A stretch of DNA of 64,000 nt from Aspidapion aeneum (GCA_963576565.1 OY755038.1:201225013-201289012), one strand, 5' to 3'. Shown: positions 21,101-31,056, numbered from the stretch's first letter. Made by a program: numbers and translations. The notes: generated from the sequence alone by a model not told the origin.

Positions 21101-23570
21101 GATCCAGTACTTCCAGGTCTAAGTCACAGAAGAGTCACCTTCTGTGTCTAAGTTTCCTTCAGTGTTCTCAACTGCAGGGAATATTTCATATATTCATACG
21201 AGTTTAAAAAAAGTCATAAATAGGGTTGTGTCTGTGTATGTGTCTAATGTTCTGATTTGGTCCCAAATACGTCATATTGCTGACGTCTTTAAAACGTCTA
21301 AAAATGACGTCATTTTGGGTGTGTCTTTTGAACGTCATTTAAAGGTCATTTACACGTCAGATTAGAGACGTCAATGGTCATTAAAAATGACCTGTTTTTG
21401 ACGTTTAAAAAACGTGACCTTGCTACCTGGGGCTCTATTTTTCATGTTTTAGTTATTCTTATACCAACTTTAAAAGTATCTGTTTCCCTTACATATTTAT
21501 ATTACGTCATATTGGATTCAAATGAACTCCAACGTTGGGCCTGAATTAAAAAAGTAGAAGCTCTTAATAATATTTTAAAGCTTATGTTGTTAAGCAATGT
21601 CGACAATTTGTCAATATTAAGGTTAATTTTAATGTTTGATTTAAATTTGAGAAAAAAGTCCATTATTTTGACTAGACGTACCCTCTTGTTTGTTGTTTTT
21701 TTTTTAATTGAAAGGTAAGGTATAATGAGTTCTTTAGAGCTTAGTAAAAAGATGGCGCTGAAAACACAGCACTCATTATCAGTAACCTTAATTCATTCAA
21801 GATATACGTTGAGACTGATTTTAAATCAACAAGCTTGTAACAGTAATTTTTAGAGGGCCTTTCTAGAACATATAATACAAGTACGCGTTTACCTGAAGCA
21901 AGTACTCCAGCAGGTGCTTCTGGATCAGTTACGACTGTACCTCCAGGAAATTTTGAATTGACTACAGCACCATCTGGACCAATAACAAGGGTTTTGGATC
22001 CAGGTCCTTGCAGTACTTTAAGGGATGGTACAATAACGGAGGCCGAGCATAGAGCCAGAGTAATGAGCAAGGGAAGGGCCTATGGAAAGCAAAATTGAGG
22101 GCTTATAGTTTTACAGTGATTAAATAACAACTGGTTTTTCTTTATCTTGGAGATATGTACAGGGTGATTTTTTATAAACACACTCTCACTTCCAGCCGCT
22201 ATCTTTTTGATTATTTGTCGTAGGTACTCCGTCAGCACCAAACTTATGAAAGTATGGCGATATTTATCAGCTATGCCAATAAAAAAAATATATAATTTGA
22301 TAAAAAATAATAAAATTTAATTTTTGGAGGGTGTTAGAGTAACGGTGCGTTTATACAAAATCACTCTATAATAAAATTTCTTTGCGGTGGGTCTCTGGTA
22401 GATTTTCCCAAAACAAAATATACTCTATGCTTTGTCAAAGAATTTATAATTATGTTCTCTGGATTTTACTATTTCGTACTTATTTCGTATTGGCAATCGC
22501 TGTTAAAAAAAGTTAAAAATAGTTATCTTTGTTTGCGAGAAGATAAGCCGCATCTTCTTTGTTATTGAATAAAGAGACATGGAGTATATGATGAGAAAGT
22601 TAACGGAAGAATACCAAAAGTGGGGGTTAACAGTGAACGTGGACAAGACACAGTACTTATATCACGGATCACCTAACAAAAGGTGATCCGTGCTTATATA
22701 TTGGAAACGAATCAAGTGAGTTAGAACTAGACAACGCAATCTATTGGGTATGTATACTTGGGTGTCACATTTGATAAGACAGGAGCAGACTTTAAAAGCA
22801 AAAAAGGTTGCTGGATGTCTTAAGAGTATTTTATGGAGCAGAAAGATAAAAAAGATTGTAGAATTTAACATATTTAATGAAATAATATTGAAATCAACGC
22901 TGTTGTATTGAATCGAGACTTGTCGTGTAACAGAAAAATACAAAACAAAAATGAAATGTGCCGAAATGGATTCAATAAGATATCTAGAACAGATCATATA
23001 AGAAATGAGACCATAAAAGAAAGAATGGGAATCGAGGGAAGCCTAACGCATGACATCACTAAAAGACAACTAGTATGGTACGGATATGTACAACTGTTGA
23101 ACGATGAAAGATTACCAAAGCAGGTCCTTGAATGGCAACCAATAGGGCGCAGAAAAAGAGGGCGTCCTAAACTGGAATGGCAATAGTCAACCTGACAGAA
23201 GATGATTGTCAGGATCGAAGGAGGTGGAGAATAGGCGTCGGACAACAAAGAAAAACGTTCTAATCAACATAGTAGTAGCAGTAGTAAAAGATCTTTATTG
23301 TTGTATTATTTTCTTAACAGAATTTTTCTATTACTATCAATAACTAAAGAAAATAAAACGTTAAACAAAAACAATAATAATATCCTTGCAAGGACACTTT
23401 AATCCTTTTTTTCTTTTGTGACGAAAATGTTAATTAAACAACCATTACTAGTGAAACCCTATTTGAGTCCCATGCTAAATCAACTGAGACAACGCCTTTT
23501 AATAAATATCTATAAGTAGGTATAAGATTAAGTGTAAAAAGTTAAACAAAAAACTCACCTTGAAGATCAT
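18009..23570 (-). CDS. Small secreted, cuticle-like protein (three exons)
   Basis: Reconstructed from splice signals. Exon 1 (23570-23559) encodes MIFK and ends at donor GTGAGT. Exon 2 (22079-21893) follows acceptor CTTTCCATAG and ends at donor GTAAAC. Exon 3 (18184-18009) follows TTTTTCTTCCGACAG and ends with TAA. Junctions are phase 0 and phase 1, and the spliced frame is open for about 124 codons. Residues 1-18 (MIFKALPLLITLALCSAS) are a signal peptide. The mature part is rich in Gly, Pro and Val, with KTLVIGPDGAVVNSKFPGG in the middle and an acidic, aromatic tail (GDEAGRWNNEGDYDDGSWKG). It lacks cysteines and an R&R chitin-binding motif. GPDGAVV-type motifs recall low-complexity insect cuticular proteins, so an extracellular structural role is inferred. 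A TATA box and poly(A) signal are present. I do not recognise an orthologue. Confidence 0.85.
18642..19251 (+). mobile_element. 610-bp MITE, copy A, with 7-bp target duplication
   Basis: Ends CAGGGCTATCAAAACGGACG and, at the other side, TTTTTTGTTGGCCTTG, giving imperfect terminal inverted repeats (CARGGC...CAAAA). The 7-bp duplication CTCAAAC flanks it at 18635-18641 and 19252-19258. It sits in intron 2 of the secreted-protein gene, inserted into an older MITE. No ORF. Copies B (29517-30126, also exactly 610 bp) and C (23808-26490, interrupted) have their own 7-bp duplications. Seven-base duplications are known for Galileo/1360-type P-superfamily elements, so that class is a candidate. Confidence 0.9.
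19273..19588. mobile_element. hAT-type MITE, 316 bp, 8-bp target duplication
   Basis: Begins CAGCGGCGTAGCG and ends CACGCTACGCCGCTG. The 8-bp repeat TTTGGATT occurs at 19265-19272 and 19589-19596. Interior is low-complexity with long C and G runs and repeated AGGCGCC words. Same family as 51046-51440. No coding capacity. Confidence 0.93.
20000..20345. mobile_element. TTGGATTCAA-family MITE, palindromic copy
   Basis: Contains AAATGACGTTGACAGTTTGT, TTATCCTAAGGTAACTGATA and, inverted, ATCATTAGTTACCTTAATTC followed by CATCCAAGACATACGTTGGG. The two halves of the element are therefore complementary. The centre holds a GTGCTGAGAGTGTGG segment also seen in the copies at 19.86 and 21.75 kb. Located in intron 2 of the secreted-protein gene. 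Confidence 0.65.
20741..21431. mobile_element. TIR MITE packed with TGACGTC and GGTCA words
   Basis: Ends CCCAGGTAGCAAGGGGTCA and TGACCTTGCTACCTGGGG are inverted repeats. The interior repeats GACGTC, ACGTCA and GGTCA/TGACC words in both orientations, densest in the outer parts of the element. A near-identical copy begins at 63454 and runs off the window. No ORF with recognisable homology; the 73-codon frame at 21144-21365 is probably chance. No clear target duplication was found. Located in intron 2 of the secreted-protein gene. Confidence 0.85.
21505..21835. mobile_element. TTGGATTCAA-family MITE next to exon 2
   Basis: Opens with ATATTGGATTCAAATGAACT and closes with CATTCAAGATATACGTTGAG, complementary to the start as in sister copies. 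The central hairpin pairs TAATGAGTTCTTTAGAGC with the ACTCATTATCAGTAACCTT region. It ends about 57 bases from the exon 2 donor of the secreted-protein gene. Confidence 0.65.
21893..22079 (-). CDS. Middle exon of the small secreted protein
   Basis: 187 bases: 62 full codons plus one base. Begins ALPLLITLALCSAS, the hydrophobic core of the signal peptide, which connects in phase 0 to MIFK in exon 1. Continues VIVPSLKVLQGPGSKTLVIG and ends APAGVLAS with a split Gly codon. Acceptor CTTTCCATAG and donor GTAAAC are both good matches to consensus. Confidence 0.88.
22160..22368. mobile_element. Mariner-type MITE, about 209 bp
   Basis: Left end CAGGGTGATTTTTTATAAAC next to TA and right end GTTTATACAAAATCACTCTA next to TA are inverted repeats of about 23 bp. 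Lies in intron 1 of the secreted-protein gene. No coding content. Confidence 0.75.
22571..23285 (+). mobile_element. RTE-like LINE 3' fragment, copy 2
   Basis: Same family as 4583-6009. Starts at GACATGGAGTATATGATGAG and continues through the thumb region to the C-terminal motif GRRKRGRPKLEWQ (about 23150-23186) and an AGTAGTAGCAGTAGT tail. Several deletions and frame breaks. It lies antisense within intron 1 of the secreted-protein gene and carries a 31-bp hairpin insertion at 22662-22692. Confidence 0.85.
22662..22692. mobile_element. 31-bp perfect hairpin insertion with 6-bp duplication
   Basis: CACGGATCACCT and AGGTGATCCGTG are exact complements around an AACAAA loop. CTTATA lies on both sides (22656-22661 and 22693-22698). 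Compared with the RTE copy at 5.35 kb, the host element is continuous once this block and one CTTATA are removed, so it is a discrete insertion. Confidence 0.85.
23559..23570 (-). CDS. Start exon of the small secreted protein (MIFK)
   Basis: ATG ATC TTC AAG followed immediately by donor GTGAGT. A four-codon first coding exon that splits the signal peptide is a common arrangement in insect secreted and cuticle genes. Chosen because phase 0 joins exon 2 and a TATA box lies about 96 bases upstream. Confidence 0.8.
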
Positions 23571-23665
23571 GTTTTTAATTTTCACATATGCAAGTATACT
23601 TTTCTATGCAGGGGTTTTTAGCCACCGATCACTAAGAGCACAGATATTGGTTTACAATCGGTTCT

Positions 23666-23673
23666 TATTTATA
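23666..23673 (-). promoter_or_regulatory. TATA box (TATAAATA) of the secreted-protein gene
   Basis: TATAAATA on the minus strand, about 96 bases before the ATG at 23570. A start site about 25-30 bases downstream (near 23640) would give a 5' UTR of about 70 bases. The sequence just upstream resembles the 3' terminus of the TTGGATTCAA MITE family. Confidence 0.65.
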
Positions 23674-23973
23674 TCACATTTGTCTGGGTTTCATTCCAAT
23701 TCAACAAGCAAGTGAATTTATAAACAAAAAGATAACAAAAACTCCTCATACTATCCTACTGTCTCATCACCATCATAGGCAACCACTCTATATCGAGTAT
23801 GATTATCCCGGCTATCGAAACGGACGGGCCACGATCTATAACTTTGTTGACGTCACAGCGAAGAATTTCTTTTTGATAGTTTATGGTGTAACGTCACGCC
23901 ACAGCTGATGTCTTTAAAATATTGAATTTGAAGTTACGGTTCATTTTTTGTTAAATAAAGCCAGTTTTGAGAT

Positions 23974-23974
<1 letters not shown>

Positions 23975-24013
<39 letters not shown>
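23975..24013 (+). repeat. (GA)n microsatellite
   Basis: An uninterrupted run of GA dinucleotides of about 36 bases inside the left part of MITE copy C. Confidence 0.97.
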
Positions 24014-24059
24014 GTAGTACCTTAATTTTCCAGAGCCGCTTTGTTTGCTCACACACAAA

Positions 24060-25935
24060 ATTTATAGAAGCCAGAAATAGTTGCAAAATTACTATTGACG
24101 CCGCCAAAGAAACATACAATCAAAGAATAAAAAACAGGTTGCTGAATTGTCCAAGTAGTTCTAGGTCCTTTTGGTCTCTTGCAAAAGCTGTTGGATCAAA
24201 CTTCACCAAGTTATCCATACCACCACTTACGGATAAAAATACTCACTTAGCCACAACATCAGAGGAAAAAGCCAATATGCTGGCCAAAATCTTTTCCTAC
24301 AACTCAAACCTAACAGTACCAAATGGAAAAACTCCACCGTTCATTGAAAGGGCTTCCCACAGTATGCCAGAGGTACCCTTTTGTCACAGAGAAATACGAA
24401 AATCCCTTAAAAAGTTGGATACAAACAAAGCAATGGGTCCAGATGGTATTCCCGCGATAGTACTTAAAAATTGTGCTAACGAACTCACCCCAACTTTCGC
24501 TAAATTATTCAATTCATCTTACAGGCAAGGAGTATATCCATCATCATGGAAGTCTGCCGCAGTACAACCTATTCCAAAGAAAGGAAAAAAGACAGATCCG
24601 TTAAACTATAGACCAATTGCTCTACTTCTGGTGATATCAAAAGAAATGGAAAGAGTTGTGAACAATCACCTAACCAAGTACTTAGAAAAGTACAAAATTA
24701 TCAACGACAAGCAATACGGATTTCGAAAATATAGATCAACTGGCGATTTACTTAAATACGTCACTCACTTATGGCAAAATGCGATTGAGTTACAGGGCGA
24801 AACAAGAACAATTGCCTAGATATATCTAAAGCATTCGATAAAGTCTGGCATGAAAATCTGATCAACAAGCTTAAAGCAATGGGATTGTCGCCGAAACTTT
24901 GCACTTGGTTTGAAAGTTACCTTAAGGATAGATCCATTTATGTTGCACTGGATGGTCGGAACTCTAACTCTTACCAAATAAATGCTGGTGTGCCACAGGG
25001 AGCAATCCTTTCGCCAACACTTTTTCTGATTTACATAAATGACCTCATTGATAAAACAGTAAATCCACTTTATTGCTTTGCAGATGATGGCAATGTAGTC
25101 TCCTCAGTCATACCACCCACTCAGTGTCTATCCGCACGTGAATTCCATCATCTTAGACTAACTCAAATATCGCAGATAAATAACGACCTGGAGATAATAG
25201 AGGACTGGGGCAACAAAAACCTTGTACAGTTCAACGCGCAGAAAACCCAAGCAGCCCTGTTTTCAAAAAAGACCAGCACCGGTGAGCCAAACATCATGCT
25301 ATCTGAAAGTGCTGTCACATTGCAGAGCCAGTTGAACATCTTAGGAGTCACTGCAGAGACTAACATGTCTTGGCACAGTCACGTGGCAGATATAGCTAAA
25401 AGAGCATCAGGGGTGCTATTTCGTACAAGACATCTGTATACACCAAGCCAACTGCTGACACTCTACAAAGCCCAGATTCGACCAACTGTGGAGTACTGCT
25501 CACATATATGGATTGCGGCACCCAAACATACCTTAATGCTTTTGAACACCGAGCAAAAACGAGCTATCAAGCTGATCAATGACCCCGCACTTACCCGTAG
25601 CTTGGATAATCTCGAACTTCTACAGGTATTATCACGGAAAATGCTCTAAAGAGTTGGCAGGTATGATCCCCCCGGGAGTAGCACCTACTAGGTGAACACA
25701 TCAAACAGACGGTAACCATCAATTTACTGTCAAAATAGAGGCACCAAAACCCTCATTATATCAGAATTCATATCTCTGGAGAACAGCATCGCTGTGGAAT
25801 AAACTCCCTGGGACAGTTTTCCCTGCAGGTTACAACCTGAATCGCTTCAAAACCAACACACACCAACATTTCCGCGCACTGGCCGCTTCTCGAGCGTGAT
25901 AGGGATCTCCTTGCGAGTGCGCTTAACCGTAAAAA
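24060..25935 (+). mobile_element. 5'-truncated Jockey-superfamily LINE (reverse transcriptase)
   Basis: A long, nearly intact ORF2 fragment. Ordered motifs: NKAMGPDGIPAIVLKN (about 24430), WKSAAVQPIPKKGKKTDPL and NYRPIALL (about 24550-24630), DISKAFDKVWH (about 24822), NAGVPQGAILSPTLFLIYIN (about 24985), the catalytic FADD (about 25077), a thumb region, and a C-terminal block with RTASLWNKLPGTVFPAGYN (about 25783-25840) ending at about 25899. One frameshift near 24815 separates GETRTIA from DISKAF, and another near 25645 precedes the C-terminal block. The endonuclease and gag ORF are missing. The non-coding tail continues to about 26210, where the host MITE resumes. Jockey/BS-type assignment is by motif resemblance. 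Confidence 0.9.
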
Positions 25936-26479
25936 AAAATTAAATTGAAAGCAGAAGCAAAGCAGAAGCAAATTCTGCGTGGAAAGTAATCGGCTCACCT
26001 ATACCTATTTATTTATATTCGGCAGTCTTTTAAACTTAATATAATTATTTACATGTATTTACACAAAGTGCAACATAATATATATTTTCTAGTATAATAT
26101 TATTGTTTTAAAAAGATTAACACTGGTATCTTTGAATTTGAAATGAACTTTGTTGTAAAAAATCAGTAAAAAATCGAAAAAGTTTTGCAGTACAATCAAA
26201 TAAATAAATGCCATGTCAAATCAAGCAGTTGGCGTGCGGTGTATGGCAGGAAGTTTGAATTCAAAATAAGGAATGCTAAATCTTAAAGATTTTAACCATT
26301 TAATCGCCTTTAATCCGTACAAAAACTTGGTGGAATATCGGGATAGTGCCTGGGAATATTTCACTGGAATTTCGCAAAAAATCTGTAGCGCCATTTTGAA
26401 AGTATCAAACATAGGACCCAATGTAAAAATCAGCCTATGATAACAGCTGATTTTTTCAGGGTCGTGGCTTGTAGTTTTT

Positions 26480-26790
26480 TGTTGGCCTTGGATTATCATC
26501 TGTTCATCATTGTCTAGTAGTCTGTTCTGTGTTATTTGATGGCTAAGCCAATTCTGGAGGCGCACACTGATCCGCAGGTCTGGCACGCCCATTTCCCTGC
26601 GACCTTTCCCCTCTCGATTTTCTCATTCCTTTCGGCGGTCTCTCTTCTGTATCTCTAGCCTGCGACGCTCTTATTCAAATCTTGGTGATCCTTCATAGTA
26701 CAGGTGGCGCCAGGCAGCTCTGTCATTTACCACCGTCTCGAAGTTGTTGGTGCCCAAGGACTGTACACAGAGAACAGGATGGTCCACTTC
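26480..26790 (-). pseudogene. LINE ORF C-terminal tail with Cys motif (degraded)
   Basis: Minus-strand frames contain NDRAAWRHLYYEGSPRFE, ERRRLEIQKRDRRKE and WACQTCGSVCASRIGLAIK in sequence, broken by stops. The C..C.......G pattern preceded by an Arg-rich stretch resembles the C-terminal tail found in some insect non-LTR retrotransposons. A short piece of the same sequence (GTCCTGTTCTCTGTGTACAG) lies in the opposite orientation at 31.35 kb. Confidence 0.55.
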
Positions 26791-26799
26791 GCGAAATCT

Positions 26800-28950
26800 G
26801 TCAGACGGTTTTTAATACGTCACAAAATACTCAACGACATAACCTCACTTTTTCGTAAAATATAAACAAAAACGTTTTTTTTTAAACCATGTCTCGCTGT
26901 AATGTAGAAAGATAATAATAATATACAATTTTATGTAAAAATATCCTAGGTGTATCTTCTGCAGAAAATAGTTTACAGAACCCCTGAATCATCAATAAAA
27001 TCAAATAAATTTTTTCATTGTCATTCATCAGCAGTTGCTTAAAAAAACATGTTAATATTTGGAATATCATCTAGAATATTTTGTGAATAGTATTTTACTC
27101 CCCATTAGAATACCTAAGCCTAGAATGAGGGGTGATCAGCTGCCCATAGTAGGTGTACAAAATTCATTTACAGGACTGTGCAAGACACTATATTGCCCGG
27201 CTTAAGCTATAATGCTTTTATCCAACATTTGGACAATTTTGATGCTGTCTTAATCACTACATTATTCTACTTATCAATTTCTATTAGCAAATCTTCTTAA
27301 GCTTTTATGGTTTTTAAGAAGCAAATAACTTACCATTATCAGAAAGTAGCATTTGTATATTATTTTTCAGGTTTTTTTAATCAAAACTAGGAACTAGCTT
27401 AAGCAGTATACATGCACCCTGCAATCCACTACAGGACCAAAAATTTATTGCTAATTCCTGTAGAACAATGCATACATTTCATTCCACTTGTCACCTAGTA
27501 GTACCACCTAAAGTGAGGTGCTCATCAATATGTAAGGACCTATACAATATCTCGACACTTTTAATGACCACTCAGGACCTGGCACAACCTTTAAGGACTA
27601 ACAGGGTCAACAAAAATATGGTTTATTAAGTCCCTGTACAAAGTTTTTGCTATTGATCAGCAACAGGTCCAGAGGTATTTTTTGCACTTAAGAAATATTC
27701 ACTTTTTGTCAGTAGCGGCTTGTGGTAGAACATGGCACATCAGTTGAATAGAAAAAACCAAGGACCATAAACTGACTGTCTTTGGTAAAAACAAGATATT
27801 GTTGGCAAAAATGTTCAGTTATCATGTCATTTGTACAGTATGAAACCTCATTCCACATGAAATGATAAATTAAATGTTTTGTCAATACATTATACAGTTT
27901 TTTCTTTCAACTGATGTAGAGTGTTCTACAACATTGCTATGTTTAAAAGGTAATAACATGTGTACCTACTGAGGTGTGTATATTGCTCAACTTCACCTAA
28001 CTAGCAGCAGTACTAGCTTTTTGTCCCTTATTATTTTAGTAATTAAAATCTCACTTTTTGTCCTGTTGAAGCAATTTGTAGTTATCAGTATTTTAACCTA
28101 TTGCTTCATCTAAATGTTACATATAGGTTTGATTTTATGAGGTATATGTTAGTGCCCCCAAAGATATCTATCATCTCAGGATACATGTTTACCTATTTAA
28201 AGATAAAAAATAAAATGATTAAATAAAAGTTATTTTCCTATTTTAATTTCGACCAAATTTGTTATATTTATTGATTTATAATACTAGAAATTATCTAAGT
28301 AGATCTAAGAAGTCTTTAGGCATCTGTATACATTTTTAGAATTTTTTTGTTATATCACTCATAATAGCAAAAAAATAACAAACCTGTATACAATATTAAG
28401 TGGGGTTATTGATTAGAAGCAATAAGGAATTTGTTACCATAAACATCAGGATAACAAATCCTGAATTTGATAAATGAAATGTAAGAAGAATGAACCATGG
28501 GGGCAAAAAATCTAGGACCTGTAGGTATTTTACCTTTCTAAGAAATGTCCTAGTATTTTTTACCCAACTGCAAGACCTTTTTACTTCTCAGCATCATTTT
28601 GTTTTTATTAAGTGACATTAGCTTCTAAAGAATTGAAAAAAATATAATAATATATTACATTTTAATAATATATATAAAAAATATAAATATATCTTTAAAA
28701 AAACTGTGCTAAAGCAAAATCTCCATTGTGTAAAAACTAAAATTGATAAAATTGACAAAACAAAAACTTAGAACATTATAAATAAATTATTGGGGAGGCA
28801 AAGAAAACAACTAAATTAAACTTAGAATAGATTCTGAAACTATTAAAGACACACACTAACAGTCGCAAACCAACTGAATACTCATTTTCGTACAATAGCA
28901 GACTCCGATACAAAAAATTCAACAATAACTCTATCAATTTGCACAAAACA
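26800..28950. other. AT-rich region downstream of the THAP gene, no coding seen
   Basis: No supported frame; the 62-codon minus-strand frame at 26882-27070 looks random. A block near 27128 (GGGTGATCAGCTGCCCATAG) recurs near 29446. It could contain the THAP gene's 3' UTR (minus strand) but no specific signal was identified. Confidence 0.35.
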
Positions 28951-28958
28951 AAAAAAAA

Positions 28959-29128
28959 TCAGACTTTAACTAAGTAGTTTTTTTTTGTACCAACATCAAC
29001 CAAATGTTCCTTGATTTCGATGCTTGTACCTGCAGTTGGCTCTTCAGGATCAACTTCTATTGGTTTCACTGATAGGTTTTGACTTGGCACAGATGTATTC
29101 CTTAGTATTGTTTTGGAAGTACATAAGC
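28959..29128 (-). CDS. THAP-domain gene, terminal exon
   Basis: 170 bases after acceptor TTTTTTTATTACAG, completing a split Gly codon and running 55 codons to TGA. It opens LCTSKTILRNTSVPSQNLS. This matches the end of a THAP DNA-binding domain, where basic residues and the AVP-type box (here SVPSQ) follow. The rest (PIEVDPEEPTAGTSIEIKEH and a short Lys-rich end) is an acidic tail without a further domain. It joins exon 1 at 30837 in phase 1 to read EIPFQDKLLG, then LCTSKT. Intact here, but the upstream exon is damaged, so the product may not be made. Confidence 0.65.
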
Positions 29129-29516
29129 CTGTAATAAAAAAACATATATAAGGAACTTTTTTAAAAATAGGTAGTTTCTACAGTGTAAATTTTGTACTCT
29201 AGTACATATGGAATTCACAAAAAAACATGAGGTTTTAAAAATTGTCCAAGTATTATTTCGTTATGACATTGTTGTCAAAATTACAGTAGGTATCCCAAAT
29301 TAAGTTGGCACTATTGATAACTTCACTATTATTGGAGTCAAATTAGTACAAAACAGAAAAACAATAAATTGCACATTTACAGAAAAAAAATTAAAAAGTA
29401 TGTTTAATGTCTAATTTTTGTGGTTGTAGAGGTTTCTTCATAGACAAGGGGTGATCAGCTGCCCACAGTAGGCCTACAGGACTCCATAGGACACTACAAT
29501 ACACTACAGGATCAAG

Positions 29517-30126
29517 CAAGGCGAACACAAAAATAGAGGCCATGACCCTGAAAAAATCAGCTGTTCTCCCGGGGCTGAATTTTACATTGGGTCTTATGGG
29601 AGGTCAGACGTTTTTTTATGATATTTTCAAAAGGGCACTACAGATTTCCGCAAAATTTCACTGAAATATTCTCAGACACCATCCCGATATTCCACCAAAG
29701 GTTTGTAAGGAAGCAACATGATTAAAAGGTTAAAATCTTCAAGATTTAGCATTCCTTATTTTGAATTCAAATTACCTGCCATGTACCACATGCCAACTGT
29801 TATATTTGACATGTATTTGACTTTGTCATATGTGATTGTCACATTCGCTTCTGCTTTAAACTTAATTTTTGTGTGAGCTAATGAAGCGGCTATGAAAAAT
29901 CAGGGCTTACTATACATTTAAAAAAAATTGTTCTGCCAGAATAAAGTAAAAACAATCTCAAAAACGGCTTTATTTAAAAAAAAATCAAATATCCTTGAAC
30001 CGTCATTCCAACTTCAATATTTTAAAGACAATCAGCTGTGTCGTAACGTGACCATCAAAAAAAATCAGCCCCGGATGTGAAGTCAACAAAGTGGAGGATC
30101 GTGGCCCGTCCATTTTGATAGCCCTG
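29517..30126 (-). mobile_element. 610-bp MITE, copy B, with 7-bp target duplication
   Basis: Reverse orientation relative to copy A. Starts CAAGGCGAACACAAAAATAG and ends CCATTTTGATAGCCCTG. GATCAAG flanks it at 29510-29516 and 30127-30133. Length is identical to copy A. It lies in the intron of the THAP gene. Confidence 0.92.
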
Positions 30127-30836
30127 GATCAAGAATTAATTAAAGTCCTGTAGGATGGTGAACAAATTTGGTTCAGCTGATCACGCCTTGTTCATAGATG
30201 AACACACAGGCCTAAATAAATTCACATGCGGCTTACATTAAGTAATCTCTGGGGGGGGGAGGGTTACCTTTGTGTCATAGTCTTGGCCATAGGTGGTTAC
30301 ACTTTTGTGACATTTTTAACCTATTTCTTTATCAAAAAATCTGAAAAATGGTATGTTGTTGAGTTGTTTTTATGTGAACATTTTTTTTGTCAACATAAGG
30401 TATGTATGTATTCGAAAGTGGTGGCAGGCCCTTCTGGACCCCCATGCACTGTGACCACATATGGATCTATTGTACCTACATACTGAGTTTGACTAAAGTG
30501 GCATAATTTTTTTTCCACCCAGCACTTAAAAAACTCTGCAGATTACAACAATAAATGATTTAGGCTTAACACAACATAAGGTATACCTACACAACATATT
30601 TAATTTTTAATATATTTGTGGTTAGGAAATATGCTTAGAAATAGGTATGTTTACGTCAAAGTCACAAAAGTGTAACTGCCTATGGCAAGGACTATACACT
30701 GAATGATTTTTTTATATTTTTCTTGAAAATGCGTTACGCCAGGAGAAGGGCGGCAAAAGATCCTGAATTTTAACCTTACATAATTAAAGAATGTGGCCCT
30801 AAATTGATTTAAAAAAATGTTAAAAATGATATTTAC

Positions 30837-31056
30837 CTAGCAATTTATCTTGAAAAGGAATTTCGAAAACTGTTCTGTAGAAATGCTTTCATGGGATCCA
30901 TATTGTCTTTTCCACAACGCCTTAGCCACTCTTGCAAAATAGTCTTGGGAACAGTCATTGGAAGGTGGAAATTTAAAAAAACTCATAAACGTAGAACTTC
31001 TAAGTTTGAATAGTTGGATTTACATCCAGAAACCGCACAGGATGCTCCTGGGATTT
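30837..31056 (-). pseudogene. THAP-domain exon 1, frame-disrupted
   Basis: THAP domains bind DNA through a C2CH zinc module. Here IPGASCAVSGCKSNYSNLEV gives the first Cys pair. FFKFPPSNDC in another frame gives the conserved Phe-Pro. LQEWLRRCGKDNMDP gives the Trp block. KHFYRTVFEIPFQDKLLG in a third frame gives the His-Phe and leads to donor GTAAAT at 30836. A stop follows EVLRL and at least three frame shifts separate the blocks. The triplet before PGASC, where THAP proteins often start, is ATC rather than ATG. Because the donor and the phase to exon 2 remain good, a recent pseudogene or sequence errors in homopolymers are both possible. Confidence 0.7.

Larger units (their letters stand above)
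23808..26490 (+). mobile_element. 610-bp-family MITE, copy C, split by a LINE
   Basis: Left part starts CCGGCTATCGAAACGGACGG (a changed CAGGGCTATC end) and right part ends TTTTTTGTTGGCCTTG. Both are flanked by GATTATC (23801-23807 and 26491-26497), the 7-bp duplication. Between about 24060 and 26210 the element is interrupted by a Jockey-like LINE. A GA microsatellite lies inside the left part. Confidence 0.9.
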
